Below are positions 16,608 through 26,100 of a stretch of 37,138 nucleotides of DNA, in pieces (the first letter of the stretch is position 1; each line of letters opens with the position of its first letter). Under the pieces are notes generated by a model that was not told the origin of the DNA, did not search any database, and was given only the letters and a program-made list of their open reading frames with translations. Position numbers and translations under genes: made by a program. This DNA comes from Nitrospirota bacterium (lineage in GTDB: Bacteria; Nitrospirota; 9FT-COMBO-42-15; HDB-SIOI813), in assembly GCA_016212215.1 (NCBI GenBank), contig JACRGV010000034.1:1-37138 (forward strand), in the 5' to 3' direction.

Positions 16608-19262
16608 TTAAAAATCGCTGGTAAAAGCCCTGTCTATCCGCACAGGGATTGACAGATCTTCAATATCAGTACCAGCGTTACGGAATATCAGGCGATAAGG
16701 CATTCCAACCGGGAGTGCCATGTTCTTTAATGTCAGGACAACCTCTTTCTTACGGTCAACCATATCCTGAGACGTGCTGTCGAACTTGAGTGTCTGTATA
16801 TCGCTTACCGGCTCATTACCCGCATAAATCCCGATCTTATACGTGACTGCCTTGATCCTCTCAGACACGGCATCGGTTTGAATAATCTCAAACCTATGCC
16901 TTCCTGTCGTAATACGATGGTCCTGCCCCAGAACCTGCACGCCAACAGTCCTTTCCCGCGTCTTTTCCTTTTCATCGCCCCGTACCTGCTCGACCGTAAT
17001 AACAGGGATCACTACCTCCTGCAGGCTCATGCCTCCATGAAAGTACCGCGCCCCCCCTGTAAAATAAAATAGGCTTATCCCTTTAGGTATAATGAATTGC
17101 ATATCCCCTTCAGATGAAATACCGGCTGTACAAGAGACATTCCCACGATGCACATCCTCATTTCCGGAGATCTTTCTTCCGGTTATAAAACGCTTGTTTG
17201 TTTTGAAAAAGTCGCCGTTAAAGTCCGCTCCCGACTTCTGTCCCATTCCGCGGCCTTTGCTGCGACTCGTCTCGTCCGGAAATTTATCCCTGTAAATAAA
17301 CCCGTGGTCCGCAGTAATAAAGACAAATCTCGCATTCAACTGATTCATCACAAAAGAGACTATGTCACAAACCTCACCTATAGCCTGGTGAACTGCAGAA
17401 AATGTTTTATTCTCAGTCATGGCGTCATCACCCAGGGCGTCAATCGTATTGTGATATACATAAACAATATTTTTCCCCCGCACAAGTTCCCGTGCATCCT
17501 CCCGGCTCATACGAAGTAAATCGTCGCACTTTATCGCAAACCCCTTCTTCGCAGATAATATTTCGCTTCTCTGCTCGATGCCGGCACATGATTTACCATC
17601 AACAAACACATCACCCCTGTCTGAAATTAGTAAACGAGTATGCGGCAGAAGGGCCGCCATACCGAGTGCTGTGTATGATGGGACACATCCAAGCATTGAC
17701 TCTATCTTAGCCTTAAAACGATATCGTCCATTAAGGGCTTCGCTGACCTCAACACCTGCCTCATAACGCATAGCGTCACTGACGATTACAAAAACTGCCG
17801 CACTTTTATCACCGGCTTTACTCCCGGGATATTTCCTAAAGAAGTCATACTGATTGGTAACACCTTCAATATACCAATTATCGAGCCTGGCCTTCTCTTC
17901 CCATAGAATCGCCAAAGTCTCAAGAAACCAGTTTTGATACAAGTCTTCCATCTCATCCTTGAGGTCTTTGAGCACTGCCCAGCCTTTGGAGTCTGCAATG
18001 CCGGCATGTTCGGAAAAATGACGATATTGCCGGTCAAAGACATACAAATCCCTCGTATATGCCTCAAAAACATCTTTTGTATTGGCATAAGAGAACCCAT
18101 GGGGAAAGCTGTTCTTTCTGTCTATAAAAATTGTAGCGGCTATCATCGCTTCATAGACCGACCAAAACGCCGCTCTTGGTACAACTTCATGGCCCAGCCG
18201 CCGGTTTGCCCAATGCTTCTCCTGACGTTCACGGCAAAAGGAAATGAGAAAATCTTTGTCTAAGGTATCCCGATGCTCACGGACGTAAGCCTTGACCCTG
18301 CCTGCACATAGTTTCTCCACTACAAAGAATGTAACCGCTCCTCTAAGCGTCTCAAGAACCTTATCATCCGGAATCTCCTTCAAATATCGCTCAATACCTA
18401 AAGCCTCAGCCACCATCTCAGAAAGACAATCATACGATGCTGCCATCTTTATGCTGTCACGCCACTCGCTCATGCATACCGCAGCATCACGACAAAAGTT
18501 TCCGGGTAAGACAAACTGCCGAACATTCTCCGGCAGGGCCGGACCAATATCGTTATGAAGATCACTCACAAGAAGGCACGTCAGAAAATGTCCCGGATTA
18601 GGCTTTTCCGCATGATAGCCAAAGGCCTCCCGCGCAAATTCCCAGAACATATCTTCAAGCTCCATCTTCTGTATATCAACAAACCTTGCCGGTATGGAGT
18701 CCATCCCCTCTTCAAATGGAAAGGAGGTGAATAAAGAGTGAACGATGTCAAAGAAGCGGTCACTGTCTGCCTTCACCAGCACTGCCAACATCTTCCGGTC
18801 AATATCTTCCGATCTATCCCCCGGCGCAATAATCTTTTTTAGCTGAGCCATCCTTTGCTTGTTGGCAAAGAATTTCTTTCGTTTGGCGATGTGATCCCGC
18901 AAAGAATGGTTCCTTAATCCAAGCTCCTCAACAATCATGGATGCTGTATCAGCGAAAAACTGATAGCTGTATAACCGCACATCAAGAAGCCAATCATCCT
19001 CAGGCCTGGGGATTGCGTCTGGAGAATAAACAAGAAACTTGTCGCCAGGCCTCTCAAGCTCTATAACCACCTTGGTCTTTAATTGCCCGATCTTTTCAGG
19101 ACGCAGGATATTGATGCCGGTATTGCCATCTGGGCCATCCGGGCCGTCAAGTCCCAAAGAGGGTAACATATCCTCGAACTCTCTCTCGGAATCATTCCAA
19201 AAGACGATGCGGTAGCGGGTAAAAAGCTCGTCCAATCTATTCCGTATCTTCTCTTTGTCCAT
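16608..19262 (-). CDS. pglZ: BREX type 1 alkaline-phosphatase-superfamily protein PglZ
   Basis: An 884-residue protein. The C-terminal half carries the PglZ domain with metal-site motifs of the alkaline phosphatase superfamily: FVIVSDAMRYEAG, the nucleophile region VPSYTALGMAALLPH, and FITADHGFIY. The N-terminal part (DELFTRYRIVFWNDSEREFED) is the usual BREX-1 PglZ opening. PglZ is required for both host methylation and phage exclusion in type 1 BREX. Its length is typical. The cluster position, between an accessory AlbA_2 gene and brxL, keeps the canonical pglX-pglZ-brxL order apart from the inserted pair. Confidence 0.95.
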   Translation of the reverse strand: MDKEKIRNRLDELFTRYRIVFWNDSEREFEDMLPSLGLDGPDGPDGNTGINILRPEKIGQLKTKVVIELERPGDKFLVYSPDAIPRPEDDWLLDVRLYSYQFFADTASMIVEELGLRNHSLRDHIAKRKKFFANKQRMAQLKKIIAPGDRSEDIDRKMLAVLVKADSDRFFDIVHSLFTSFPFEEGMDSIPARFVDIQKMELEDMFWEFAREAFGYHAEKPNPGHFLTCLLVSDLHNDIGPALPENVRQFVLPGNFCRDAAVCMSEWRDSIKMAASYDCLSEMVAEALGIERYLKEIPDDKVLETLRGAVTFFVVEKLCAGRVKAYVREHRDTLDKDFLISFCRERQEKHWANRRLGHEVVPRAAFWSVYEAMIAATIFIDRKNSFPHGFSYANTKDVFEAYTRDLYVFDRQYRHFSEHAGIADSKGWAVLKDLKDEMEDLYQNWFLETLAILWEEKARLDNWYIEGVTNQYDFFRKYPGSKAGDKSAAVFVIVSDAMRYEAGVEVSEALNGRYRFKAKIESMLGCVPSYTALGMAALLPHTRLLISDRGDVFVDGKSCAGIEQRSEILSAKKGFAIKCDDLLRMSREDARELVRGKNIVYVYHNTIDALGDDAMTENKTFSAVHQAIGEVCDIVSFVMNQLNARFVFITADHGFIYRDKFPDETSRSKGRGMGQKSGADFNGDFFKTNKRFITGRKISGNEDVHRGNVSCTAGISSEGDMQFIIPKGISLFYFTGGARYFHGGMSLQEVVIPVITVEQVRGDEKEKTRERTVGVQVLGQDHRITTGRHRFEIIQTDAVSERIKAVTYKIGIYAGNEPVSDIQTLKFDSTSQDMVDRKKEVVLTLKNMALPVGMPYRLIFRNAGTDIEDLSIPVRIDRAFTSDF

Positions 19263-19293
19263 ACTTTCTTTCTTATATCCCTATCCTTATCAA

Positions 19294-20445
19294 CTAAATA
19301 AAACGTTTTATCGTTACCTTGAACTGATTTCCACTGTGATCATCTTCGAAATCAATTTCAGGATATGCCTTTAATGCGCGTCTTATCCCTGTTCCTAATC
19401 CCCGATAAGGGAGGATCTTTGTAGCGTAAGAAGACAATATAGGATTACGGATATTAGAATTACCACTTTTAATGTTTTCAATTGTCAAATTATTAGGCAA
19501 ATGCCCCGGGCTGATTATTTCTATACGATCCCGAAAAATAAAAATGCGCACAGGAGCAGATACAAAATAATCACGATGAATAAGTGAATTGGCAATTAAC
19601 TCTTCAAGAGCTACCCGTGGGATTTCCGGTTCTCCAGGACTATTGATGCTTCTGTCTCTTTGCACATGCTTAAGGTTACCTATAACAAACCCTAAACTTT
19701 TTTGAAAAACATCTGCCAATTTCCCGGTAATGTCCTGACTGTCTATATATTCAGATTCATCTATAGAGTTTCCGGGATAACATACCGCTTTAACGATAAA
19801 AACCGGCAGTCTCATTTGTGGATTCTTTGCAAAAAGTAAAGCCCCGCTTATGTTTAAGACACCATCTTTTATTAGATTCATATTTTCAAGTATCTTTGGC
19901 AAAGAGATATCCTGAGCATCCAGTTTTTCTCCATATTCACGCTGAAAAAAACCACTAAAATAAGAAAGATCAACATCAGCAACAGTCATACCAGTAGTTG
20001 GAATTTCATCTCCATGAATTAAACCTGCACTTTGAAACATGCGCTGAATCTCTGCACGTGATGTTACTTTACGTTTATCTGCCCCACTCTTAACCACAAC
20101 CGCCCCTTGATTATCCAAATATGGCTTGCTAATCCCGTCAGAGATATTAACAACCATAACCAGCCCATCCGGCAAGATAACATTTTCCGTCTGTGGATTA
20201 ATTGGGGGGTGAACATGTTGCGACGCTGCATTTGAAACTAATTGATTTAATCTTTGCATGTCTTCAACTGTAAGCCCTGACCTGGCGCCATTATCCCCTA
20301 CACCTATGAACAGCCAGCCTCCACCGGAATTACTGAAAGCAACCATCTCTTCTGCAAGGGCAATAACATTGGTAACATTGCCTTTGAATTGGTGCTTCCC
20401 ATCTTCGCCACGGGAAATTATTTCGAGGAGTTCTGAAGTTTCCAT
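19294..20445 (-). CDS. AlbA_2-domain putative DNA-binding/ATP-binding regulator, BREX accessory
   Basis: 383 residues. The N-terminal AlbA_2 (Schlafen-like) domain shows GKHQFKGNVTNVIALAEEMVAFSNSGGGWLFIGVGDNG. The C-terminal part has ALEELIANSLIHRDYF, RIFIFRDRIEIISPGHLP and RGLGTGIRRAL, the GHKL-like ATP-binding region common in this family of predicted regulators. It starts inside the TrlF-like gene (28-nt overlap), so the two are translationally coupled. Families of this kind occur in many defence loci, and whether it is a regulator or an effector is not known from sequence. It is distinct from the 500-residue AlbA_2 protein at 27332-28834. Confidence 0.8.
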   Translation of the reverse strand: METSELLEIISRGEDGKHQFKGNVTNVIALAEEMVAFSNSGGGWLFIGVGDNGARSGLTVEDMQRLNQLVSNAASQHVHPPINPQTENVILPDGLVMVVNISDGISKPYLDNQGAVVVKSGADKRKVTSRAEIQRMFQSAGLIHGDEIPTTGMTVADVDLSYFSGFFQREYGEKLDAQDISLPKILENMNLIKDGVLNISGALLFAKNPQMRLPVFIVKAVCYPGNSIDESEYIDSQDITGKLADVFQKSLGFVIGNLKHVQRDRSINSPGEPEIPRVALEELIANSLIHRDYFVSAPVRIFIFRDRIEIISPGHLPNNLTIENIKSGNSNIRNPILSSYATKILPYRGLGTGIRRALKAYPEIDFEDDHSGNQFKVTIKRFI

Positions 20446-23063
20446 ATTTGATAAATCTCCTTCCTTCTATTAAACGCTTCTTTACCACCTTCCATAATAT
20501 CTACTATTTTCTGTTGTGTCTCAGAACAATCAATATTTCCATAGGAAATTGACATATGGTCATCTGCATAATTGCACGCAAAAATCCTTTCAGAGTCACC
20601 TAAGACCGGAATATTTGCATTATGTGTTGCAAATATGAATTGTGTATTTCTTTTAAGTCCTCTTATCAATTTGATGACATCTTCATAAATAGTCTGGTTA
20701 TCAAGATCATCTTCCGGCTGATCAATCAAAATCAGGTCATTTTCACGCTGGCTAAGAACAAAAAGGATTAAGGCAGAAGCCCTCTGACCGAGTGAATGAT
20801 GCTTTAACTCTTTATCTCTGTATTTAATTGTGAAACGGTTTGGTACTTGCCATGTTAAGAGAGGCGTCATATTTTCTTTAAAATATTCTTCAAATGTATG
20901 CGCAGAATTTCCGCAAATATTTTTTGCCTTTTCAAAGTCTTTGAACATCGCTCCAAAGTCCGAAAAACCTGCGGTAATACTGGTAAATGTGTTTTCTCTG
21001 ATCTTACTCCCTCTGAATAAATTCTTCATATACTCAACAAATGCCTTTTTGTCTTCTTTAAAACCAACAAATATTTGAAGCGAGGAATGATTTTCATTAA
21101 CCTTTTGCAGCTCATTCTGAATAGCAACAAACTCGTCATGCCATAAATCGTTTAACTTTGTTAATTCCAAGAGCAGTTCTCCATGTATGCCCATTTGTTG
21201 TGATTGTTGTTTTTCAAGCGCTTTAAGCATTTGCCCTGCCTGATCAACTGTTTTTTTCAATTGCAGGAATTCATCCGGACGTATAGCTTGAGCGCCCCTC
21301 TCTGTGAGCTCTTCAGAAAGCCTTCGCTCAATCTCTGCAAACTCTTCCTTAAGCCCCTTTTTCTCTTTATCAAAATCTTTCTCTTTTATAGTCAATTCGT
21401 TGAAACCTAACCTGCCGGCATCCAATGCCTTCTTTAAAAGGCCAAAAGAATCAGTTATTTTTTTATATATCTCAAAAAAATTAACAAAAAAAGATTCATT
21501 CCTTTTAGACTTATAAAGAAGATGATTTGCTAAATCATCTTCATGACGACCAATCAATTGTTCCAGATCGTCCAAATATTCCTTAGCTGAGGACAATACC
21601 TGAACACATTTGCGACTATCCACATCAAAATCAATCTGTTTCTGAAGTTTCTCTTCAACACCATGTTGTTTATATAAATTCAATTTAAACTCGGCATCTC
21701 TTTTCTTTGAATCGTATTCTTTTTTACTTTCCTCGACATTGGTGAGTTTTTTCAAACGTATCACGGTGTCCGCTACTTTCTGACGTTGCATTTCAATACG
21801 ATTACGAATTGCCGTTAGATTTTCTCCAACCAATTTCTCTACAAGGTCTTTTTCAAAACCCTCGCCAGAGCTGGAAAGGTCTTTTTGTCCAAAATAGATT
21901 GGTTTATAAAGAATAGTTTCCCGGATTGATACACCTGGTTGAAGTATTCCGCCAACATAGACATCCGGCTGTTCATTCAGAATGCGTCTGATCTCGTACT
22001 CTTGCCCTCGTCTGTCTATAGCCTGCAAGACAATCTTCCCACCACTGCCGAGTGTATGTTCAACCAATCTGCTCTTATAATTACTATCCACCACCTTATC
22101 TCCAAAAGGGATGTCTAAGGCATATCTTAACGCCTCCAGAATAGATGATTTCCCACTCCCACGAATCCCAATTAAGGAATTCAACTCAGGCGAGAAGTCT
22201 ATTTCATGCCCATCCAGCACACCTCCCGCAAAAGTAATGCTCTTGATATGTGAGTGTTTATACTGTACAGCTTCTGGTGCTACTCTATTCTCAAAATCAA
22301 TTAAAGCATATTTAATTGCTGAGAAAACATAATCTCCTAATTTAAGAAAGGTCTTTTTACCCCTGCCGACTTCATCTATAGATTTACAATCAGACCCTTC
22401 GATTTCTGCAGGATACCAATTTATCAACCAGTTTTGCACCTTTATCCTGCATACACGATCATGGACATCGTGCGTCATCACTTTTTGAAAACCAAGAGTT
22501 TTTTTCTTAAACTGTTCATCTTTCGCTAATTCCTGTATACGCCCGCCCGAAAGGCTTCCCCATAGACCATTCTCCGTTTCAACATGAGCAAACAACAAAA
22601 AATAATCCCGTCCAAACTTATCTAATTCTCTTATCGTTTCAAGCAAATAATGATTTGATCTTGCATTTTCATTTTCATAATTTGACCGCCCTGCAAACGT
22701 CACTCTTAGAAAGTCGTTAATATAATCTTTGTTCTCAGTATTACTAATCCAATCATCATTGAAGATAACTATTGTGTGCACACCGCTTTTCCCATCCTTC
22801 ACGGATAATTCAATGCCAGGTAACAGAAAAATATCCTCTTTTAGTGCATTTTTGCGTAATGCCTTAAATTCTCCTGAATCGAATTTATTGTGATTAGTTA
22901 TCGCTCCGACCCGGATATCTGCTTTTTTTAAGGCTTCAATATACGACTTAACAAAATCCTTTTCATCATCCTGATAAGAAAACTCACTGTCCTTGCAGGT
23001 ATGCAAATGAAAATCTGCACGCACCCAGGCAGAACCATGCTTAAATATGCTGTAATTACTCAT
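20418..23063 (-). CDS. PHP-domain/SMC-like ATPase, TrlF-like, BREX accessory
   Basis: 881 residues. The N-terminal PHP phosphoesterase domain has DFHLHT (17-22), TNHN (56-59), GIEL (83-86) and His96. A long coiled-coil ABC/SMC-type ATPase follows, with Walker A GIRGSGKS (about 299-306), coiled coils at about 405-640, signature HSLGQRA, Walker B LILIDQPEDDLD and ATHN. In the last PHP motif, where relatives usually have SDAH, this protein has SDCK (224-227), and TDH is TNH, so the metal site may be altered. I chose ATG 23063 over GTG 23075 because GGAGG lies between them at proper spacing. The architecture matches nucleic-acid-directed defence ATPases. The role in BREX is inferred. Confidence 0.82.
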   Translation of the reverse strand: MSNYSIFKHGSAWVRADFHLHTCKDSEFSYQDDEKDFVKSYIEALKKADIRVGAITNHNKFDSGEFKALRKNALKEDIFLLPGIELSVKDGKSGVHTIVIFNDDWISNTENKDYINDFLRVTFAGRSNYENENARSNHYLLETIRELDKFGRDYFLLFAHVETENGLWGSLSGGRIQELAKDEQFKKKTLGFQKVMTHDVHDRVCRIKVQNWLINWYPAEIEGSDCKSIDEVGRGKKTFLKLGDYVFSAIKYALIDFENRVAPEAVQYKHSHIKSITFAGGVLDGHEIDFSPELNSLIGIRGSGKSSILEALRYALDIPFGDKVVDSNYKSRLVEHTLGSGGKIVLQAIDRRGQEYEIRRILNEQPDVYVGGILQPGVSIRETILYKPIYFGQKDLSSSGEGFEKDLVEKLVGENLTAIRNRIEMQRQKVADTVIRLKKLTNVEESKKEYDSKKRDAEFKLNLYKQHGVEEKLQKQIDFDVDSRKCVQVLSSAKEYLDDLEQLIGRHEDDLANHLLYKSKRNESFFVNFFEIYKKITDSFGLLKKALDAGRLGFNELTIKEKDFDKEKKGLKEEFAEIERRLSEELTERGAQAIRPDEFLQLKKTVDQAGQMLKALEKQQSQQMGIHGELLLELTKLNDLWHDEFVAIQNELQKVNENHSSLQIFVGFKEDKKAFVEYMKNLFRGSKIRENTFTSITAGFSDFGAMFKDFEKAKNICGNSAHTFEEYFKENMTPLLTWQVPNRFTIKYRDKELKHHSLGQRASALILFVLSQRENDLILIDQPEDDLDNQTIYEDVIKLIRGLKRNTQFIFATHNANIPVLGDSERIFACNYADDHMSISYGNIDCSETQQKIVDIMEGGKEAFNRRKEIYQIWKLQNSSK

Positions 23064-23125
23064 GGTATCCTCCACAATTTATAGTAATATTTGTTTGTAA
23101 ACCAATATAATTACTTTCGTCTGAT

Positions 23126-26100
23126 TTATTCTGTATCTTCTCTTTGTTCATCGTTATCTTTCCCGATAATCTTTTTTACATCTGCCAGAAGGCCGCCAAA
23201 TTTTGCGTAATTGACCTTAACTCCATCATCGAGGTCAAGCATAATCTTTTTGTCTGCATAGTGGCGCAGAAGCTCATCAAACTTCAAGAGCTCGGCCTGC
23301 TGTCTTCGCAATGCAATTATCTCCCGTTGTATCTTATTCGCCGCACTCCCTGACACTGCATCTCTATCTTTTTCAAGATGCTCTATCTGCCGAGCTATCC
23401 TGGTCTGAAGCGGCAGTACGTACTCGGTGCGCATACGTGACAGCGTGCCTTCATTATAGCGGTGCAGATAGACTATCGCCTGAAATGCCTTTTCCTTGCC
23501 GCTTGAGAAGAGCCAGTAGATCGGTCTGTTCTTATAGGTCTGGCAATGATCTTTAAAGAAAGCATCGGCAAAATACCGGCGGATGACCTCACGGCCCGAC
23601 TCTCCGGATTTCCTGCCTATGGCATCAGCGATAAAATCCAGATTGGCATCCAGCCCCTTCTTATCCCACGCGGTCTCAATAAATCGGGAAAACCGGCACC
23701 CGGCGTCATCGTCAAACCATTCCCGCTCAGTAATGGGAATAATACCGTCTTCGTCAGGAACGTAAGTCAAGTGGCGAGTGACGAGTGGCGAGTGGTTAGT
23801 GGTTAGTGGCGAGTGGCAAGTTTGCTGATTAATGAATTGATCATCTTGTTTACTTCCTCCTGAAGAGCAAGAACTTCCTCTACAGTCTGCTGAGACAGGT
23901 AGGTCAAACGTTGAGCAAGAAGTATCTGAGTCTCCACTTCTGCCAGAGAACCCCTGGATATGGATAGGAAGTTCTTGAACTCCGCTGTTGATTGTCTTGC
24001 CTGCCCTTCCGCTATATTCGATGGAACCGAGACCGCAGCCCTTCGTATCTGATTCGTCAGCCCGTACTGTTCCTCTTTCGGAAATTGTTTTGTTGCCTGA
24101 TATACAAGTTCGACTAAGTCCATCGCCTTCTGCCAAACGATCATATCCTTGTAACTCTTTATCATCCGTATCTCCTCCTCCTTCACTCGTCACTGCATTA
24201 AAGTGGCGAGTGGTTAGTGGCGAGTGGTTAGTGACTAGTGACGAGTGGTTAGTATTTTTGGGCTGTTCCCTCGTCCATCGCCCCTCGCCACTCGCCCCTC
24301 GCCACTCGCCCCTCGCCCCTCGCCCCTCGCCACTCGCCACTCGCCACTCGCCCCTCGCCACTATCCTATCAAAGTCCTTATTCCCTGCATGGGCATACAC
24401 AAGGCCAGGCATATCCAGAGAATACCGGCCCATCATACAGCCGACGGCATAACTGATTAATTCCTTCATAGTATCTTCAAGCATTCGGCGTTCAAGCTCT
24501 GTTTCTTTTTGCTCGTCACTCGCCACTAACCACTCGCCACTTAACCTATAGCGGTAGTGCGGGTTAGCAAAAAGCGTAATCTCCTCGATAGGAACATCCG
24601 GTGTAAGCTCGTCCTGCAGACCGTATGCCTCGATGAAGATACGGTTGTTTTCTTCTTCGAGTTGCTTCATTTGATCGGTCATTTGGCGACAGTAATCTCT
24701 ATATCTTTCATATGATCGCGCAATATCTGTGATCCTATTTTCCTTTCGCAGGAGAGGATATTTCTCAAAGTCCCAAGAGGTTTCATATGAGTCCCAGTCC
24801 TTTCTTGAGACAGACAGGCAGTTTGCAACAGTTTGATTAATTTCACTTAGCCTTGAATCTATACTTTCTAACAAAGGTAAACATCGAACTTCTCCAACGT
24901 TCATATTGAGTGTCGGGTTAATCACCTTAAGTAACTTCGCAACATATTTGGTATTCAGGAATCCCAGGCATTTGGGAATATTGATTTCATCATTAAAAAA
25001 CAGTGATGGTGCAGCAAGGTTGAATATCTGATTAGGCTCAAGCGTTCTAAAAGACACCTCACCACTTGTGATTAACGTCCATGATATGCCTTTCTTCCCC
25101 CATAAATACTCAGGCAGTATCCTTGCAACGTGGTCTTTTCGATAATGTTTACGAGCCTCCTCAGACCAGTCGATGACCCAATCTACATTCCCATACCACT
25201 TCCGATAAGTACCTCCTTTGGGGTGTTGCCACCATTTTTCCTTAACTCCAACTTTATTTGATTCGACTTCCCAATGCTGCCGTAGAAATTTATCGTTATC
25301 ACCCGTCTTGGTTTGTCCGTCTGATATAGTTTGATCATGGATGAGTTCCTTAGCATTTACAAAAGGGCTAACAAATCGCTCACTCACCCAATACGCGATG
25401 GGTGAGCCGGGGATCTTTTTGAAGTCGTCCTGGATAGTCCGATTAAACAGGTTGCTCTTATTGATAATGCCTTGCCTCTTTTCCTCCTCGTCCCCATCAA
25501 TCAGCCGTAAGAAAGACGGTCTGTATTTTTTCAAATGGCAATTTAAAGAACTAAATGACGTAACAGTAACCACTTCGCCGGAGATCGTGCTGAATGCCCG
25601 TGCGCCCAAGTGTGCCATGCTCTGAATTGTTTTAGTCTCCAGCCAAAATTCACGACATTTTTCAAACGACGACAGAAACATCCAGCTCTGCATCGTCACC
25701 ATCGCATTATGACCAATACCATCCTTAGCCATTTCAAATCCCCGCTCGATGAACATTGCGAACAGGTCTGATTTGGTGTCGGGATATTGACTCCTGGCAA
25801 ACTCTTTAAGAGTAGCGTTCATGCCCTTCCCGCCCATATATGGCGGATTTGCAATTACACAGTCATAGCGCCTTGACAATAAGTCTGCCTGCTTTAATAA
25901 GTCAGTAACAATCTCTGCCTCTTTCTGCTCAAACATGTTGCCGGATTTCATCCGGTCAGCTATCTCCCCGATCTCCGGTAGTTTCCTTCTTAAATCCGAC
26001 GGCACCCTGATGAGCGAACCATAAGTCATGGCGTTTTCAAACAGCGTTATCAATTCTTTTGCCTCTTTGAAGTGCGCAACCTCGCCATTACTGCTTTTCA

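Noticed and set aside
16608-19262. Several 60-120-codon frames antisense to pglZ and other BREX genes
   Set aside because: They lack family signatures and ribosome sites and lie fully opposite well-conserved genes, so they are shadows.
23803-24165. Diversity-generating retroelement, since Avd is a four-helix bundle like IVP
   Set aside because: No reverse transcriptase and no template/variable repeat pair with A-specific differences are seen in the window.
23768-24366. CRISPR array, because of regular short repeats
   Set aside because: Units are contiguous 7-mers with no spacers, and no cas gene is present.
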